Part shown: one piece after another, positions 28,270 to 38,482 of the stretch
How the letters are laid out: every line of letters starts with the position of its first letter
How positions within the stretch are numbered: position 1 is the stretch's first letter
Source of the DNA: Chitinophaga sancti
GTDB lineage: Bacteria; Bacteroidota; Bacteroidia; Chitinophagales; Chitinophagaceae
DNA length: 64,000 nt
Direction of reading: 5' to 3'
NCBI RefSeq assembly: GCF_034087045.1
Contig: NZ_CP139247.1
Span: 6,908,001-6,972,000 of the forward strand
The notes under the pieces: generated by a model
What the model was told of the DNA's origin: nothing
Databases searched by the model: none
The model's input: only the letters and a program-made list of their open reading frames with translations
Translations under genes and position numbers: made by a program

Positions 28270-28747
28270 ATTCCTTCTCCTCGTCCAATTTAAATTGCAT
28301 CGCCTTATCCGCTTCCTCTTCCAACTTAAACTGCATAGCCTCATCCCCCATCCTATCCGCCTCTTCCTCCAAACCCGCATCATCATTCACAGGTACCCCA
28401 GCCTTCATCTGCATGGTAGCCTCCACCCTCCCCTGCTTCTGCTGCACTACATGCCACGCCTCATGTGGCAAATGCCTTTCCTGCCCGGGAGCAATATGAA
28501 TATCAGTCCCCTGTGCATAAGCATGGGCCTGTAACTGTGCCGGTTCAGAAGAATTATAATGAACATTCACATCATCCATAGAAATACCAGATAGATTTTC
28601 CACCCCTGACTTCAGGTTATCGGGTAAACCAGTATTATTTTCTTTTAGCTGAAAAGGCTGCACTGCCTCGCGGGATATACCACCGGTACCCTGACGATCA
28701 TCTGTAACAGCAGGATTGTGATGCGTTATTTGAGGTTCGTATGACAT
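28268..28747 (-). CDS. DUF4157 (eCIS core domain) protein
   Basis: 159 residues. Residues about 43-125 form the DUF4157/eCIS core domain: LPDNLKSGVENLSGISMDDV, then HAYAQGTDIHIAPGQERHLP and a metallopeptidase-like HEAWH (His95, Glu96, His99). This domain often marks proteins linked to extracellular contractile injection systems, or sits at the front of polymorphic toxins. Here it has only a short acidic tail in which AMQFKL-E-EE occurs twice, and no toxin domain follows. No sheath, tube or baseplate gene is in the window. It may be an eCIS cargo or adaptor, or a remnant of a longer protein; which one cannot be told from this sequence. Confidence 0.82.
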   Translation of the reverse strand: MSYEPQITHHNPAVTDDRQGTGGISREAVQPFQLKENNTGLPDNLKSGVENLSGISMDDVNVHYNSSEPAQLQAHAYAQGTDIHIAPGQERHLPHEAWHVVQQKQGRVEATMQMKAGVPVNDDAGLEEEADRMGDEAMQFKLEEEADKAMQFKLDEEKE

Positions 28748-28972
28748 ATAAAAAGAATGTAGAGTAATGTACTAAAAATTCTCTGGATTTCATTATATCA
28801 TATACTATTATAGGGTATTCTTCACTTCAGAAATTTTCAGTAATTTAACAAAAAACCTGACTGATCAGTTCGAAAGAACCCATTTGTTGTAATTTCCAAC
28901 CAATTTCTTGTATAATCTATTGTTAATGAATTTGTGGCATTCTATATGCTGCCAATTCTCCAAACAGGAATT

Positions 28973-29641
28973 ATGGAATCACATGCCGTTAAGATCATCG
29001 AAATCCACGATGTCACACACGATGTAAAATACTTTAGACTGGAAAAGCCCACAGGATACAACTTCGTCCCGGGACAAGCTACTGAGATCTCCCTCTCTAT
29101 CCCCGGCTGGGAAGAAGAACGCCGACCGTTCACCTTCACTGCACTGAACGAAGCTCCCTACCTGGAATTTACTATTAAGGGATATCCGGATCATGATGGT
29201 GTCACCAAACGCCTGCATGAGCTAAAACCAGGAGACACAATTAACATTCACGATGTATGGGGCGCTATCTCCTACAAAGGTCCCGGTTACTTTATCGCCG
29301 GTGGCGCTGGTATCACACCTTTCATCGCCATCCTGCGACAATTGTACAAGGACCAAAAAATAACCGATAATTATCTTTTCTTTTCGAACAAAACAGCCGC
29401 TGATATCATTTATGAATCAGAGCTAAACCAGATCCTTGGAAAAAACGTCCGCCACACCCTGACGAAAGAAAAGAAAGATGGCTTTGACAACAGGAAGATA
29501 GACGCCAGCTACTTAAAAGAACAGATCAAAGATTTCAATAAACACTTTTATGTATGTGGTCCTGACCAGATGGTAAAAGACATCAGTGCCGCACTGGAAG
29601 AACTGGGCGCCAAAGCAGATGCCGTCGTATTTGAAAAATAA
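28973..29641 (+). CDS. FAD/NAD(P)-binding oxidoreductase, flavodoxin/ferredoxin reductase-like
   Basis: 223 residues from the ATG at 28973; a GTG at 28934 would add 13 residues that do not fit the family. Contains the FAD-binding barrel with the RRPFTFTAL motif (RPFT in place of the common RxYS), a second FAD-contact stretch GDTINIHDVWGAI, and the NAD(P) Rossmann part starting FIAGGAGITPFIAILRQL and ending YVCGPDQMVKDI. There is no iron-sulfur domain, so it should pass electrons between NAD(P)H and a separate flavodoxin or ferredoxin, or reduce flavin. Single gene; it does not obviously belong with the transketolase gene behind it. Confidence 0.87.
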   Translation: MESHAVKIIEIHDVTHDVKYFRLEKPTGYNFVPGQATEISLSIPGWEEERRPFTFTALNEAPYLEFTIKGYPDHDGVTKRLHELKPGDTINIHDVWGAISYKGPGYFIAGGAGITPFIAILRQLYKDQKITDNYLFFSNKTAADIIYESELNQILGKNVRHTLTKEKKDGFDNRKIDASYLKEQIKDFNKHFYVCGPDQMVKDISAALEELGAKADAVVFEK

Positions 29642-29706
29642 TGACGCCCTTTTTTACCAACCTGTAGATAAACTAAACATACTCTCACTCACAATTAATT
29701 AATATT

Positions 29707-31728
29707 ATGACTGACACTTCAGCAACAGTAAAGTCTACTTCTATAGACGCTCTTTCTGTTAATACCATTCGCTTTTTATCTATCGATGCCGTACAAAAAG
29801 CAAATTCCGGCCACCCCGGCCTGCCATTAGGTGCCGCACCTATGGCATATGTAATTTTTAACCGTATCATGCGTTACAATTCCAGTGACCCGAAATGGTT
29901 TAACAGGGATAGATTTGTACTCTCTGCAGGACATGGTTCTGCTTTATTATACAGCATGCTTCACCTCACCGGCTATGACCTTTCGCTCGATGACCTGAAG
30001 CATTTCAGACAGATTGGTTCTAAAACACCCGGTCACCCTGAAAGCATGCTTACCCCAGGTATTGAAGTGACCACAGGCCCATTAGGACAAGGATTGGGCA
30101 ATGCCATCGGGATTGCAATGGCCGAAGCACACCTCGCCGCTAAGTATAACCGGCCTGATCATAAAATAATCGATCACTTTACCTACGTAATCGCCAGCGA
30201 TGGCGATATGATGGAAGGGGTGGCTTCTGAAGCTTCCTCTCTGGCAGGCCACCTGAAATTAGGTAAACTCATATGTCTGTATGATGATAACAAGATCTCC
30301 CTGGATGGTCCCACCAGCCTCGCCTTCACCGAAGATGTACTGAAAAGATATGAAGCATACGACTGGCATGTGCAAATCGTTGAAGATGGAAATGACCTGA
30401 ATGCCATCGAAGCTGCTGTGAAGAAAGCACAACAGGTCACTGACAAACCATCTATTATCGCAGTACGTACTATCATTGGTTATGGTAGTCCGCTGGCAGA
30501 TTCCAATAAAGTACATGGTAGCGCCATGGGCGAAGAAAATGTGCGCAAGACGAAAGAGTTCTATGGCGCAGACCCAGACAAACAATTCTATGTGCCTGCC
30601 GAAGTAAAAGAGCACATGCTGCTCCGCACCAAAGAAGGCGCAAAATTCCAACAGGAATGGAACAAGCAATTTGATGCATATAAAGCCGCTTTCCCTGCCG
30701 AAGGAAAAGAACTGGAATTAAGCTCCCATGATGAATTACCGGAAGGATGGCAAAATAGCCTGCCTGTGTTCACAGAAAAAGACGGCGCACTTGCTACCCG
30801 CCAGGCTCATGGTAAGGCACTGTTGGCCTTAAAAAAGGTCATTCCTTACATTTTTGGCGGTAGTGCTGACCTTGCCTCTTCCAATGACATGCCTTTGGAT
30901 TCAAAACTGAGTTTCCAGCCTGATCATTATGAGGAAACAAACATCTGGTTTGGTGTTCGTGAACATGGCATGGGATCTATCCTGAACGGGATGGCGGCAC
31001 ACAAAGGTGTGCGCGTTTATGGCGGTACCTTCCTCACCTTCTCCGATTATATGAAAGGCTCCATTCGTTTAGCTGCCCTCACTAAAGCGCCTGTCGTTTA
31101 TGTTTTCACCCACGATAGCGTTGGTCTTGGTGAAGATGGTCCTACCCACCAGCCTATCGAACAGGTAGCTGCGCTGCGTGTGGTGCCCAATCTCGTAACC
31201 ATTCGTCCCGCAGACGCCAATGAAACTGTACAGGCATGGCGACTGGCACTGGAAAGAAAAGAAGGCCCTGTTGCGCTGATCTTAAGCCGTCAGAAATTAC
31301 CGGTATTGGATCAGTCAAAATTCCCTTCTGCCGAAAATGTGAAGAAAGGTGCTTATGTACTGCAGGATAATGGTGAGGAATTACAATTAATTTTGATCGC
31401 TACCGGCTCTGAAGTATCACTGGCACTGGCTGCACAGGAACAACTCAGTAAAGAAGGTGTAAGCAGCAGAGTTGTAAGCATGCCTTCATGGGAACTGTTC
31501 GAAGAACAGGATGCCGCTTACAAAGAAAGCGTACTGCCTAAAAAAATAGTAAAAAGAATATCTATCGAAGCCCTCACGCCTTTTGGATGGGATAAATACG
31601 TGGGTACTGAAGGAAAGGTGTTAGGCATCAATCGCTTTGGTGAATCCGGACCGGGAGAAGAAGTACTGAAGGAACTGGGATTCTCTGTGGAGAATGTGGT
31701 CGCTGAGGCAAAGAAACTGATCGGTTAA
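29707..31728 (+). CDS. tkt: transketolase
   Basis: 673 residues, a full-length single-chain transketolase moving two-carbon ketol units in the non-oxidative pentose phosphate pathway. Visible landmarks are [16 protein letters not shown] at residue 34, [13 protein letters not shown], the thiamine-diphosphate motif from [13 protein letters not shown] to [10 protein letters not shown], and in the second half [16 protein letters not shown] with the catalytic Glu, and [14 protein letters not shown]. All expected regions are present. Transcribed alone; terminator-like hairpin 16 bases past the stop. Confidence 0.96.
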   Translation: MTDTSATVKSTSIDALSVNTIRFLSIDAVQKANSGHPGLPLGAAPMAYVIFNRIMRYNSSDPKWFNRDRFVLSAGHGSALLYSMLHLTGYDLSLDDLKHFRQIGSKTPGHPESMLTPGIEVTTGPLGQGLGNAIGIAMAEAHLAAKYNRPDHKIIDHFTYVIASDGDMMEGVASEASSLAGHLKLGKLICLYDDNKISLDGPTSLAFTEDVLKRYEAYDWHVQIVEDGNDLNAIEAAVKKAQQVTDKPSIIAVRTIIGYGSPLADSNKVHGSAMGEENVRKTKEFYGADPDKQFYVPAEVKEHMLLRTKEGAKFQQEWNKQFDAYKAAFPAEGKELELSSHDELPEGWQNSLPVFTEKDGALATRQAHGKALLALKKVIPYIFGGSADLASSNDMPLDSKLSFQPDHYEETNIWFGVREHGMGSILNGMAAHKGVRVYGGTFLTFSDYMKGSIRLAALTKAPVVYVFTHDSVGLGEDGPTHQPIEQVAALRVVPNLVTIRPADANETVQAWRLALERKEGPVALILSRQKLPVLDQSKFPSAENVKKGAYVLQDNGEELQLILIATGSEVSLALAAQEQLSKEGVSSRVVSMPSWELFEEQDAAYKESVLPKKIVKRISIEALTPFGWDKYVGTEGKVLGINRFGESGPGEEVLKELGFSVENVVAEAKKLIG

Positions 31729-31744
31729 TGGCAAGCATATGAAA

Positions 31745-31778
31745 AAGGGAAGGCTCCTTATGGCTGCCTTCCCTTAAT
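31745..31778 (+). terminator. hairpin between convergent tkt and KTSC genes
   Basis: Ten-base perfect stem (31745-31754 with 31766-31775) with an 11-base loop; only a weak T-rich tail. Its right arm touches the KTSC stop codon, so it may serve both genes. Confidence 0.55.
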
Positions 31779-31971
31779 TTATTTTATTAAATGAATATTT
31801 CCCCTTTATCTTTTTATTGAGAAAGATCCCTTTGGATTTCGCTGACTTTATTTGCATATATACGTCTTCTGGCACATCCATATAATCATATACCGCTCCC
31901 GATAAAAAGTGAACCCTCAGGCGATGCGCTTCAGGGTCATAGTTCATATATGATATTACTGAAGAAGGCAT
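31774..31971 (-). CDS. KTSC domain protein
   Basis: 65 residues from the ATG at 31971, which gives the usual KTSC opening MPSSVISYMNYDPEAHRLRV; an upstream ATG at 32022 would add 17 residues. The domain is complete: FLSGAVYDYMDVPEDVY followed by SAKSKGIFLNKKIKGKYSF, where the K(T/S)xG-type signature appears as KSKGIF. These small cytoplasmic proteins are widespread and their function is not established; some are linked to lysyl-tRNA synthetase or nucleic acids by domain fusion. Single gene. Confidence 0.82.
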   Translation of the reverse strand: MPSSVISYMNYDPEAHRLRVHFLSGAVYDYMDVPEDVYMQIKSAKSKGIFLNKKIKGKYSFNKIN

Positions 31972-32141
31972 GACTTTTACCCTTAAAAGATTATGCCAAT
32001 CATCAATACTTGCTAACCACATACTTCACCTCCACCTTTTTTTCAAAATCGTAGAGCGTTAGCTTACAGATGGTGAAATAAGGGAAGTCCCGAATAATAT
32101 AAATTTACAATTTCATAACTTACAGCCCATATTCCAATCTG

Positions 32142-32149
32142 TACTTTTG
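32142..32149 (+). promoter_or_regulatory. -7 box of the ECF sigma operon
   Basis: TACTTTTG matches TAnnTTTG and ends 6 bases before the ATG at 32156. It overlaps the upstream TTG that could otherwise be taken as the start. Confidence 0.5.
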
Positions 32150-32155
32150 CAGTAT

Positions 32156-32755
32156 ATGGATGGGGCCAAAACAGAAATATCTTTACTCCATGATCTTGCC
32201 AGCGGAAGTTTTGCTGCTTTTGAGATATTGTATCATCAGTACAAGCAGGCTGTATATGCGAATATATATAAGATGATAAAGCAGCCGGCAGCAGCAGAAG
32301 ATATCTTACAGGAAGTATTCCTGGCTCTTTGGCAGAACCGGGAAAAGATTCATCAGGATAAATCTGCAGGTGGATGGCTTTTTGTGGTGAGTTATAATAA
32401 GGCAGCTACTTATCTTAAACAGCAATTAAAATCGGCTATAATACTGGATGAATATCCTGAAAACCTTCCGCAGGAGGAACAGGATGATGATGAGCTTTAC
32501 AATATACAGCTTTCTATAGTAGAAGATGCCATCAACCATTTACCCGCCCGTAAGAAAGAAGTATTTCGTTTATGCCGCCTGGAAGGCAGGCCCTATGAAG
32601 AAGTAGCAGAAATAGTAGGTATCTCAGTGCCATCTGTAAAAGACTACCTGAAACAGTCCACACGTTTTATTAAAAGTTATGTACAGGACGAATATACTAC
32701 CGCCAGAAGTCTTACTTCCTTATCCCTGCTGATTATTTTCCTCGAAAATTACTGA
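32156..32755 (+). CDS. ECF-type RNA polymerase sigma-70 factor
   Basis: 199 residues from the ATG at 32156. Sigma region 2 (about 15-85) has AEDILQEVFLALWQNREKI, the core-binding and -10 recognition helix; region 4 (about 125-180) has LPARKKEVFRLCRLEGRPYEEVAEIVGISVPSV-type helix-turn-helix features. No extra sensory domain. A FecR anti-sigma gene starts 63 bases later and a susC-susD-phosphodiesterase set follows, so this factor probably turns on that uptake locus when its ligand is present. Confidence 0.93.
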   Translation: MDGAKTEISLLHDLASGSFAAFEILYHQYKQAVYANIYKMIKQPAAAEDILQEVFLALWQNREKIHQDKSAGGWLFVVSYNKAATYLKQQLKSAIILDEYPENLPQEEQDDDELYNIQLSIVEDAINHLPARKKEVFRLCRLEGRPYEEVAEIVGISVPSVKDYLKQSTRFIKSYVQDEYTTARSLTSLSLLIIFLENY

Positions 32756-32818
32756 GTTAACAATCTGGTAACATTAGAATCATCCCCTTTTATCCTCTCC
32801 GGGAGTATTTACTATTGA

Positions 32819-33823
32819 ATGGAAGATATCCAACATCTAATAGAAAGATTCTGGGCAGGTAAGCTTACCGCCGTAGAAAAAAAACAATTGTTCGAGTATA
32901 TGAACAGTGATGAAACTGCGTGGAAAGAATATATGGAGCAGGCATATACCGACAATCATGAAGAACTGCTAAGTGAGCCGGCAGGAGAAAGAGTATTACA
33001 GGGAATACGTGAGCACCTGATAGTCCCTAAGAAGGTAGGCATTATAACTATGTGGAGCCGTTGGGCAGCCGCGGCGATGATTATTATAGCAGGATGGGGA
33101 TTCTTTTATGTAAATAGGGATACTCATTTGCCCGTGAAGCAGACAGCATCTGTAGCGCAATTATTGAAGTACAGTAATACCGGCAGACATATGGAGGCAC
33201 TCTCACTATCAGATGGTACTGAAGTGCAGTTACAACCAGGCAGTACAATTCGCTATTATCCATTATTTGATAGCCTGGAACGTAATATATTGTTAGAGGG
33301 AACTGCGTTGTTTAAAGTAGCAAAAGATAATAAACGTCCTTTCAGTGTTACCGCGAAAGGATTTACTACTACAGCTTTAGGAACAATTTTTTCTGTAAGT
33401 ACTTCACAGCCGGATAAACTGTTAGTAAAGCTACTGGAAGGAAAGGTAGTTGTAAAGGCTGCAAGGGGCAGTGATCTTGTAATGAAAGAAATGTATTTAA
33501 CACCAGGACAGGAATTCGTTGTTAACACGGTACTGAAACAATTTCATGTTGATAATACGATACTGCCCAAAGACGTACATGCAAGAGAGCATATCATTAT
33601 CATGTCATTTAATAAATCGAAGTTGCAGGAGGTATTTGCTCAACTGGGCAGCTATTATCATGTACAGTTTGATTTAGATACTACAGCAATAGAAGGATTG
33701 TCATTCACAGGAAAATTTGAAAAGTCAGACTCCCTGCAGGTGGTATTAGCAGCCATATGCAATATGAATGATCTTACATTCAGTAAAGAGGGAAGGAAAA
33801 TAATCATCAGCAAACCACAGTAA
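32819..33823 (+). CDS. FecR family anti-sigma factor
   Basis: 334 residues. A cytoplasmic helical sigma-binding region (about 1-75), one transmembrane helix (about 80-100, WAAAAMIIIAGWGFFYV), a periplasmic FecR domain (about 125-235, with SDGTEVQLQPGSTIRYY and GTALFKVAKDNKRPFSV), and a C-terminal DUF4974 domain (about 260-334), whose fold resembles the STN domain. It should hold the neighbouring ECF sigma inactive until a TonB-linked signal arrives. Confidence 0.93.
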   Translation: MEDIQHLIERFWAGKLTAVEKKQLFEYMNSDETAWKEYMEQAYTDNHEELLSEPAGERVLQGIREHLIVPKKVGIITMWSRWAAAAMIIIAGWGFFYVNRDTHLPVKQTASVAQLLKYSNTGRHMEALSLSDGTEVQLQPGSTIRYYPLFDSLERNILLEGTALFKVAKDNKRPFSVTAKGFTTTALGTIFSVSTSQPDKLLVKLLEGKVVVKAARGSDLVMKEMYLTPGQEFVVNTVLKQFHVDNTILPKDVHAREHIIIMSFNKSKLQEVFAQLGSYYHVQFDLDTTAIEGLSFTGKFEKSDSLQVVLAAICNMNDLTFSKEGRKIIISKPQ

Positions 33824-33900
33824 ATCCGGATTTATAAGCATACTGTAACCGCTTCATGGGCGGAACAGAATACCTATTGTCAAAATTATAAAAGAAAAAA

Positions 33901-36900
33901 ATGCAACATCACAGGTTTTTTCGACATTTTATAACACTTTGTCTATTATTAATGAGTCTTAGCGTACAGGCACAGCAAACTGCCAGGATCAAGGGAATGG
34001 TGGTGAATGAAAAAGGAGAGAGTATGCCTGGCGTTACTGTTCAGATGAATGAAACCGGCAGTAAGGATATCAAAGCTACTATGACCAATGAGAAAGGAAT
34101 TTATACATTTGATCATTTAACAGTAGGTAGTAAATACGATTTTATTTTCACTGCTGTTGGGTATGCAAAATATATTTCCAATGCTTATCTGATCAATGAC
34201 AGTGATAATAACTCCTTACTGGTAAGAATGAGTATTGCTACAAAAGCATTGGGAGATGTAGTGGTGATTGGTTACGGGCAACAATCAAGGGCTAGAGTAA
34301 CCGGCGCTATCTCTCAGGTGAAGTCGAAAGAACTCAGTAGATATAACGGGAGTAGCTTTGCGCAGCAACTGGCAGGTAAGGCGGCTGGTGTAGTTATCAA
34401 TGATGCATCCGCACAACCAGGTACAGATCCCCAGATAGTAATCCGTGGTATAGGTACATTAACGGCAGGAAGAAGTCCGTTAATAGTAGTAGATGGATTT
34501 CCATTATCAGAAGGATCTTCTTTTAATTCCATCAATCCACAGGATATTGAATCAGTAGATATCCTGAAAGATCCTGCTTCCGCTGCCATCTATGGTTCCA
34601 GGGCCGCTAACGGCGTGATCTTAGTAACAACAAAAAAAGGAAAAGCAGATCAGTTTAAAGTATCACTGGATGTATATGCCGGTACACAGCAAAGAGCAGA
34701 TCGTGTTAAATATGCAGATGCTTATGAAGCGGCTACCTTTTTTACAGAGGCAAGAGACTGGGGATATGTGTCAAAAAACCCGGCTAACAGAAGCATTAAC
34801 GACGACAGGGCTACACGTATTGCAAAAGGTGGTAGTTTGCGTGAACTACGCCTGAATTACCTGGATCCCTACCTGGCAAAACAACCAGGGCTTACTAATA
34901 CTAACTGGCAGGATGAGGTATTCAGAGATGCGCAGATGAGCAGTTACAACCTGGCTATCTCCGGTGGATCTTCAAAGACAAATTATTATGTGGCGGGTAA
35001 TTATTTAAATCAGCAGGGAATTGTAATCAGTAACGGATTAAAACGCTATAGTGGTACCATCAAACTGGATACTAAATTATCTGACCGTTTTGATATGGGG
35101 GTAAGCATCAATCCTTCCTGTAATTCACAAAATTACTTTGATAATAACACTAACTGGTCTAATGATCCGATAGCTGATATCTACATTATGTATCCGTTTT
35201 TCAGTCCGCGTAATGCAGACGGATCATTAGCTATTAGTAAACAGATTATCGCCAATACACCTGAAGATGGTGCATTGGGAGAAAATGCAGTAGCACTGGC
35301 TACAAAGATTAAGAATAAGAGAGATTTTTTCAGAACATTTGGTAATGGATATCTTTCATATAAATTACTGGATGGGCTTAAACTAAAAACAATGGTGGGT
35401 GCAGATGTTGTCAGTAATCTGTTCGACTTTTATAATCCCTCCGATATAGGACAATACAGAGGTGCTGCACCTAAACCAGCAAGTGCGATAGAGACAAGAA
35501 ACATGAATGTGAATTACCTCTGGGAAAATACACTGAATTATTCAAAAGGCTGGGGATCTCATAACCTGGATGTACTGGCAGGTTATACTTTCCAGAAAGA
35601 AACAGGATCAACTACCATTGTAACAGGTTCAGGTATTGCAGATAATAATATTACTAACATAGGAGGTGCTAGTGCATTTACGGCAGTCGCAACCCGTTAT
35701 ACATGGATACAGATTTCCTACCTGGCCCGCGCACAGTATGCTTACCAAGATAAATACCTTTTATCTGCCACAATAAGAAGGGATGGCTCTTCCCGTTTTG
35801 GTGATGACAGAAAATGGGGAAATTTCCCCTCTGTAACAGCAGGCTGGATATTGAGTAAGGAACGATTTTTCCCGCAATCAAATGTACTGACCTTTACCAA
35901 ACTGCGTGCTACATATGGGCAATCCGGTAATAATCAGATAGGATCATACAGCTCAAAAGCACTTGTAAACTCTTCTAATTACGTATACGGTAATACACTC
36001 GGAGCTGGGTTTGCAGCCACAACTACTCCCAATCCTAATCTATCCTGGGAAACAAAGACATCCACCAACCTGGGTATTGATCTGCGCTTATGGAATCATT
36101 TTAATATTACAGCAGACTATTATAGTGCTATTACAAAAGATCTGCTGCTGAATGTACCCGTTCCAGATGCTTCCGGCTTCAGTAACTCTATACAAAACCT
36201 TGGGAAGGTTAAAAACTCAGGTTTTGAAGTGGAGTTATCTGGCACAGAGATAGGCCTGGGACCGGTAAAATGGAGCTTTAGCGGAAACCTTGCTACTAAC
36301 AGGAATGAAGTAATGGCATTGGCGCCAGGTCAGCAACAGATTATTTCAGGCGCTGAAAGTAATTTCCTTACAAGAGTAGGTGGACCAATAGCTGAATTAT
36401 ATGGATATAAAGTAACGGGCGTATATAAGACACAGGCAGATATCGATAACACCCCTCACATGACAGGCACACTTACAGGAGACTATAAAGTGGAAGATAT
36501 TAATCATGATGGTAAGATTGATACAAATGACCGTATGGGGTTTGGTACCTACAATCCTAAATTCACCTATGGGTTCTCAAATAATTTCTCTTATAAGGGA
36601 CTTGAATTGAGTGTTGCTTTTCAGGGAGTTCAGGGTAGAAAGATATATGACAGGCAGATATCTTTGTTTGATGAAGCAGGAGAAGGATTTTCTGTACCTA
36701 GTAAATATTATTATGATAACCGTTATCATCCTGTTGATAATCCTAACGGATTCTTAGCCCAGCCTAATCTTGGTAATTTATCCAGCAACAGGAAGTTGAC
36801 ACGCGCATCCAATATGTTCTTTAAGAAAGCAGATTATCTGCGACTGCGCAATATTCAGCTGGCATATAACCTGCCGGCAGCATGGACTTACAGGGTAAAA

Positions 36901-37071
36901 ATGTCTGCTGTAAGAGTATATGTTACCGCCAACAATCTATTCACTATTACCGATTTCAGAGGCTACAATCCGGATGCAACGTCTACAGACAATGTATTAA
37001 CTAATGGATTGTCAATGGCCAATTATCCTGTAGCAAAATCATTCATCGCAGGCTTTAACGTCACCTTTTAA
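33901..37071 (+). CDS. SusC/RagA family TonB-dependent transporter without STN domain
   Basis: 1056 residues: signal peptide (to SVQAQQ), carboxypeptidase-regulatory-like domain (about 27-110, IKGMVVNEKGESMPGVTVQM), TonB-box-like GDVVVIGYG, plug (about 130-245, with IESVDILKDPASAAIYGSRA) and a 22-strand-type barrel ending AGFNVTF. A DINHDGKIDTNDRMGFG loop near residue 866 is common in the family. There is no STN signalling domain although ECF sigma and FecR genes lie immediately upstream. The downstream phosphodiesterase suggests a phosphodiester ligand. Confidence 0.95.
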   Translation: MQHHRFFRHFITLCLLLMSLSVQAQQTARIKGMVVNEKGESMPGVTVQMNETGSKDIKATMTNEKGIYTFDHLTVGSKYDFIFTAVGYAKYISNAYLINDSDNNSLLVRMSIATKALGDVVVIGYGQQSRARVTGAISQVKSKELSRYNGSSFAQQLAGKAAGVVINDASAQPGTDPQIVIRGIGTLTAGRSPLIVVDGFPLSEGSSFNSINPQDIESVDILKDPASAAIYGSRAANGVILVTTKKGKADQFKVSLDVYAGTQQRADRVKYADAYEAATFFTEARDWGYVSKNPANRSINDDRATRIAKGGSLRELRLNYLDPYLAKQPGLTNTNWQDEVFRDAQMSSYNLAISGGSSKTNYYVAGNYLNQQGIVISNGLKRYSGTIKLDTKLSDRFDMGVSINPSCNSQNYFDNNTNWSNDPIADIYIMYPFFSPRNADGSLAISKQIIANTPEDGALGENAVALATKIKNKRDFFRTFGNGYLSYKLLDGLKLKTMVGADVVSNLFDFYNPSDIGQYRGAAPKPASAIETRNMNVNYLWENTLNYSKGWGSHNLDVLAGYTFQKETGSTTIVTGSGIADNNITNIGGASAFTAVATRYTWIQISYLARAQYAYQDKYLLSATIRRDGSSRFGDDRKWGNFPSVTAGWILSKERFFPQSNVLTFTKLRATYGQSGNNQIGSYSSKALVNSSNYVYGNTLGAGFAATTTPNPNLSWETKTSTNLGIDLRLWNHFNITADYYSAITKDLLLNVPVPDASGFSNSIQNLGKVKNSGFEVELSGTEIGLGPVKWSFSGNLATNRNEVMALAPGQQQIISGAESNFLTRVGGPIAELYGYKVTGVYKTQADIDNTPHMTGTLTGDYKVEDINHDGKIDTNDRMGFGTYNPKFTYGFSNNFSYKGLELSVAFQGVQGRKIYDRQISLFDEAGEGFSVPSKYYYDNRYHPVDNPNGFLAQPNLGNLSSNRKLTRASNMFFKKADYLRLRNIQLAYNLPAAWTYRVKMSAVRVYVTANNLFTITDFRGYNPDATSTDNVLTNGLSMANYPVAKSFIAGFNVTF

Positions 37072-37080
37072 TTACTTATC

Positions 37081-38478
37081 ATGAAGAAGATCAGCTTTAT
37101 CATATTATTGTTCTTATGCAGTTCCTGTACGAAGGAATTATTTCAGAACCCTTCTACTGACAAAGAGTCAGGAAGTTTTCTAAGTACCGAAACAGAGGTA
37201 GAGGAGTATGTGAATGCAGTATATGCCAACTTACAGTTCAACGGGTTATATGGCCTGTATATGCCTGCGCTTACAGAGATCCCTTCTGATAATACTTTTG
37301 ATGAAGTACCTGCCAATGATGATGGTATTTACGGACAATTGGACCAGTTTACCCTGATCCCTTCCAATGCTATTATTACGGCTGCCTGGCAGGACTCTTA
37401 CAAGGCTATCCAGAAGGCTAATGTAGTACTGAACCGTATTGATAATATTCCATATGCAATACCTGCTACTAAAGAAGCCCGTAAAGGAGAAATGAAGTTC
37501 ATTCGTGCATTGCTGTATTTTAACCTGGTAAGATTATATGGAAATGTACCTTTAGCACTGAAAGAAACAACAGATCCTAATGTATATTTCGGACAGGGTC
37601 GCACTCCGGCAGCAGATGTATATATTCAGATAAAAAAAGATCTTACAGAAGCAATTGATGAACTGCCGGTTTCTTCCACACAGCCAGGGAAAGTAATCAA
37701 AACGGCTGCACAGTCATTACTGGGGAAAGTATACCTGACACTGAAAGAATATACCAATGCGGAAACAGTGCTGATGGCAGTCGTTAACTCAGGTAAACAC
37801 CACCTGATAACAAATCCGGCAGATGTTTTCAGTATCAGTAATGAAAACAATGCAGAGATTATATTTGCAGTGCAGTTTGCATCGGGGATAAATGGAAATA
37901 CCGAAGGAAGTACGATGTTTCAGCAGTTTAGCCCTTCCGGTACTCAGTCAGGAGCAAAAGGACACAATCTGCCAACAAAAAGTTTATACAATCTATATAC
38001 CGCTACTGATAAAAGAAAAGGAACATATATTGATGTTACTGCTTCAGGAGTACCTTATTGTAAAAAACTTTCTTTGCCAGTGACTGTTATTACAGATGGA
38101 GGCAGTGATGTGGTTGTATTACGCTATGCCGATGTATTGCTGATGCTGGCAGAAACAGAGAATGAACTGGAGAAAACCGCCGCCGCTATTTCTTATCTGG
38201 ACTCCATCAGAACAAGGGCGGGCCTTACTGCCACCAATGCTCTCACGCAGGTCGATGTAAGGAGCGCCATAGACCTGGAAAGAAGACTTGAACTGGTAGG
38301 AGAAGGGCAACGCTGGTTCGATCTGGTACGCACAGGTACTGCCATAACAGTAATAAATAAATGGTTTAGTGATAATGGCATACTGACCACGATTGACGCA
38401 CATAATCTTTTAATGCCGGTGCCACAGGGACAAATAAACACAGATCCTACAGTGAAACAAAATGAAGGTTATAATTAA
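37081..38478 (+). CDS. SusD/RagB family nutrient-binding lipoprotein
   Basis: 465 residues with a lipoprotein signal (LLFLCSSC). SusD features: KGEMKFIRALLYFNLVRLYG near residue 140, VLRYADVLLMLAETENELEK near residue 343, and ERRLELVGEGQRWFDLVRTG near residue 400, ending DPTVKQNEGYN. It starts 10 bases after susC and forms the surface lid of that transporter. Compact for the family (often 500-600 residues). Confidence 0.94.
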   Translation: MKKISFIILLFLCSSCTKELFQNPSTDKESGSFLSTETEVEEYVNAVYANLQFNGLYGLYMPALTEIPSDNTFDEVPANDDGIYGQLDQFTLIPSNAIITAAWQDSYKAIQKANVVLNRIDNIPYAIPATKEARKGEMKFIRALLYFNLVRLYGNVPLALKETTDPNVYFGQGRTPAADVYIQIKKDLTEAIDELPVSSTQPGKVIKTAAQSLLGKVYLTLKEYTNAETVLMAVVNSGKHHLITNPADVFSISNENNAEIIFAVQFASGINGNTEGSTMFQQFSPSGTQSGAKGHNLPTKSLYNLYTATDKRKGTYIDVTASGVPYCKKLSLPVTVITDGGSDVVVLRYADVLLMLAETENELEKTAAAISYLDSIRTRAGLTATNALTQVDVRSAIDLERRLELVGEGQRWFDLVRTGTAITVINKWFSDNGILTTIDAHNLLMPVPQGQINTDPTVKQNEGYN

Positions 38479-38482
38479 TCAT

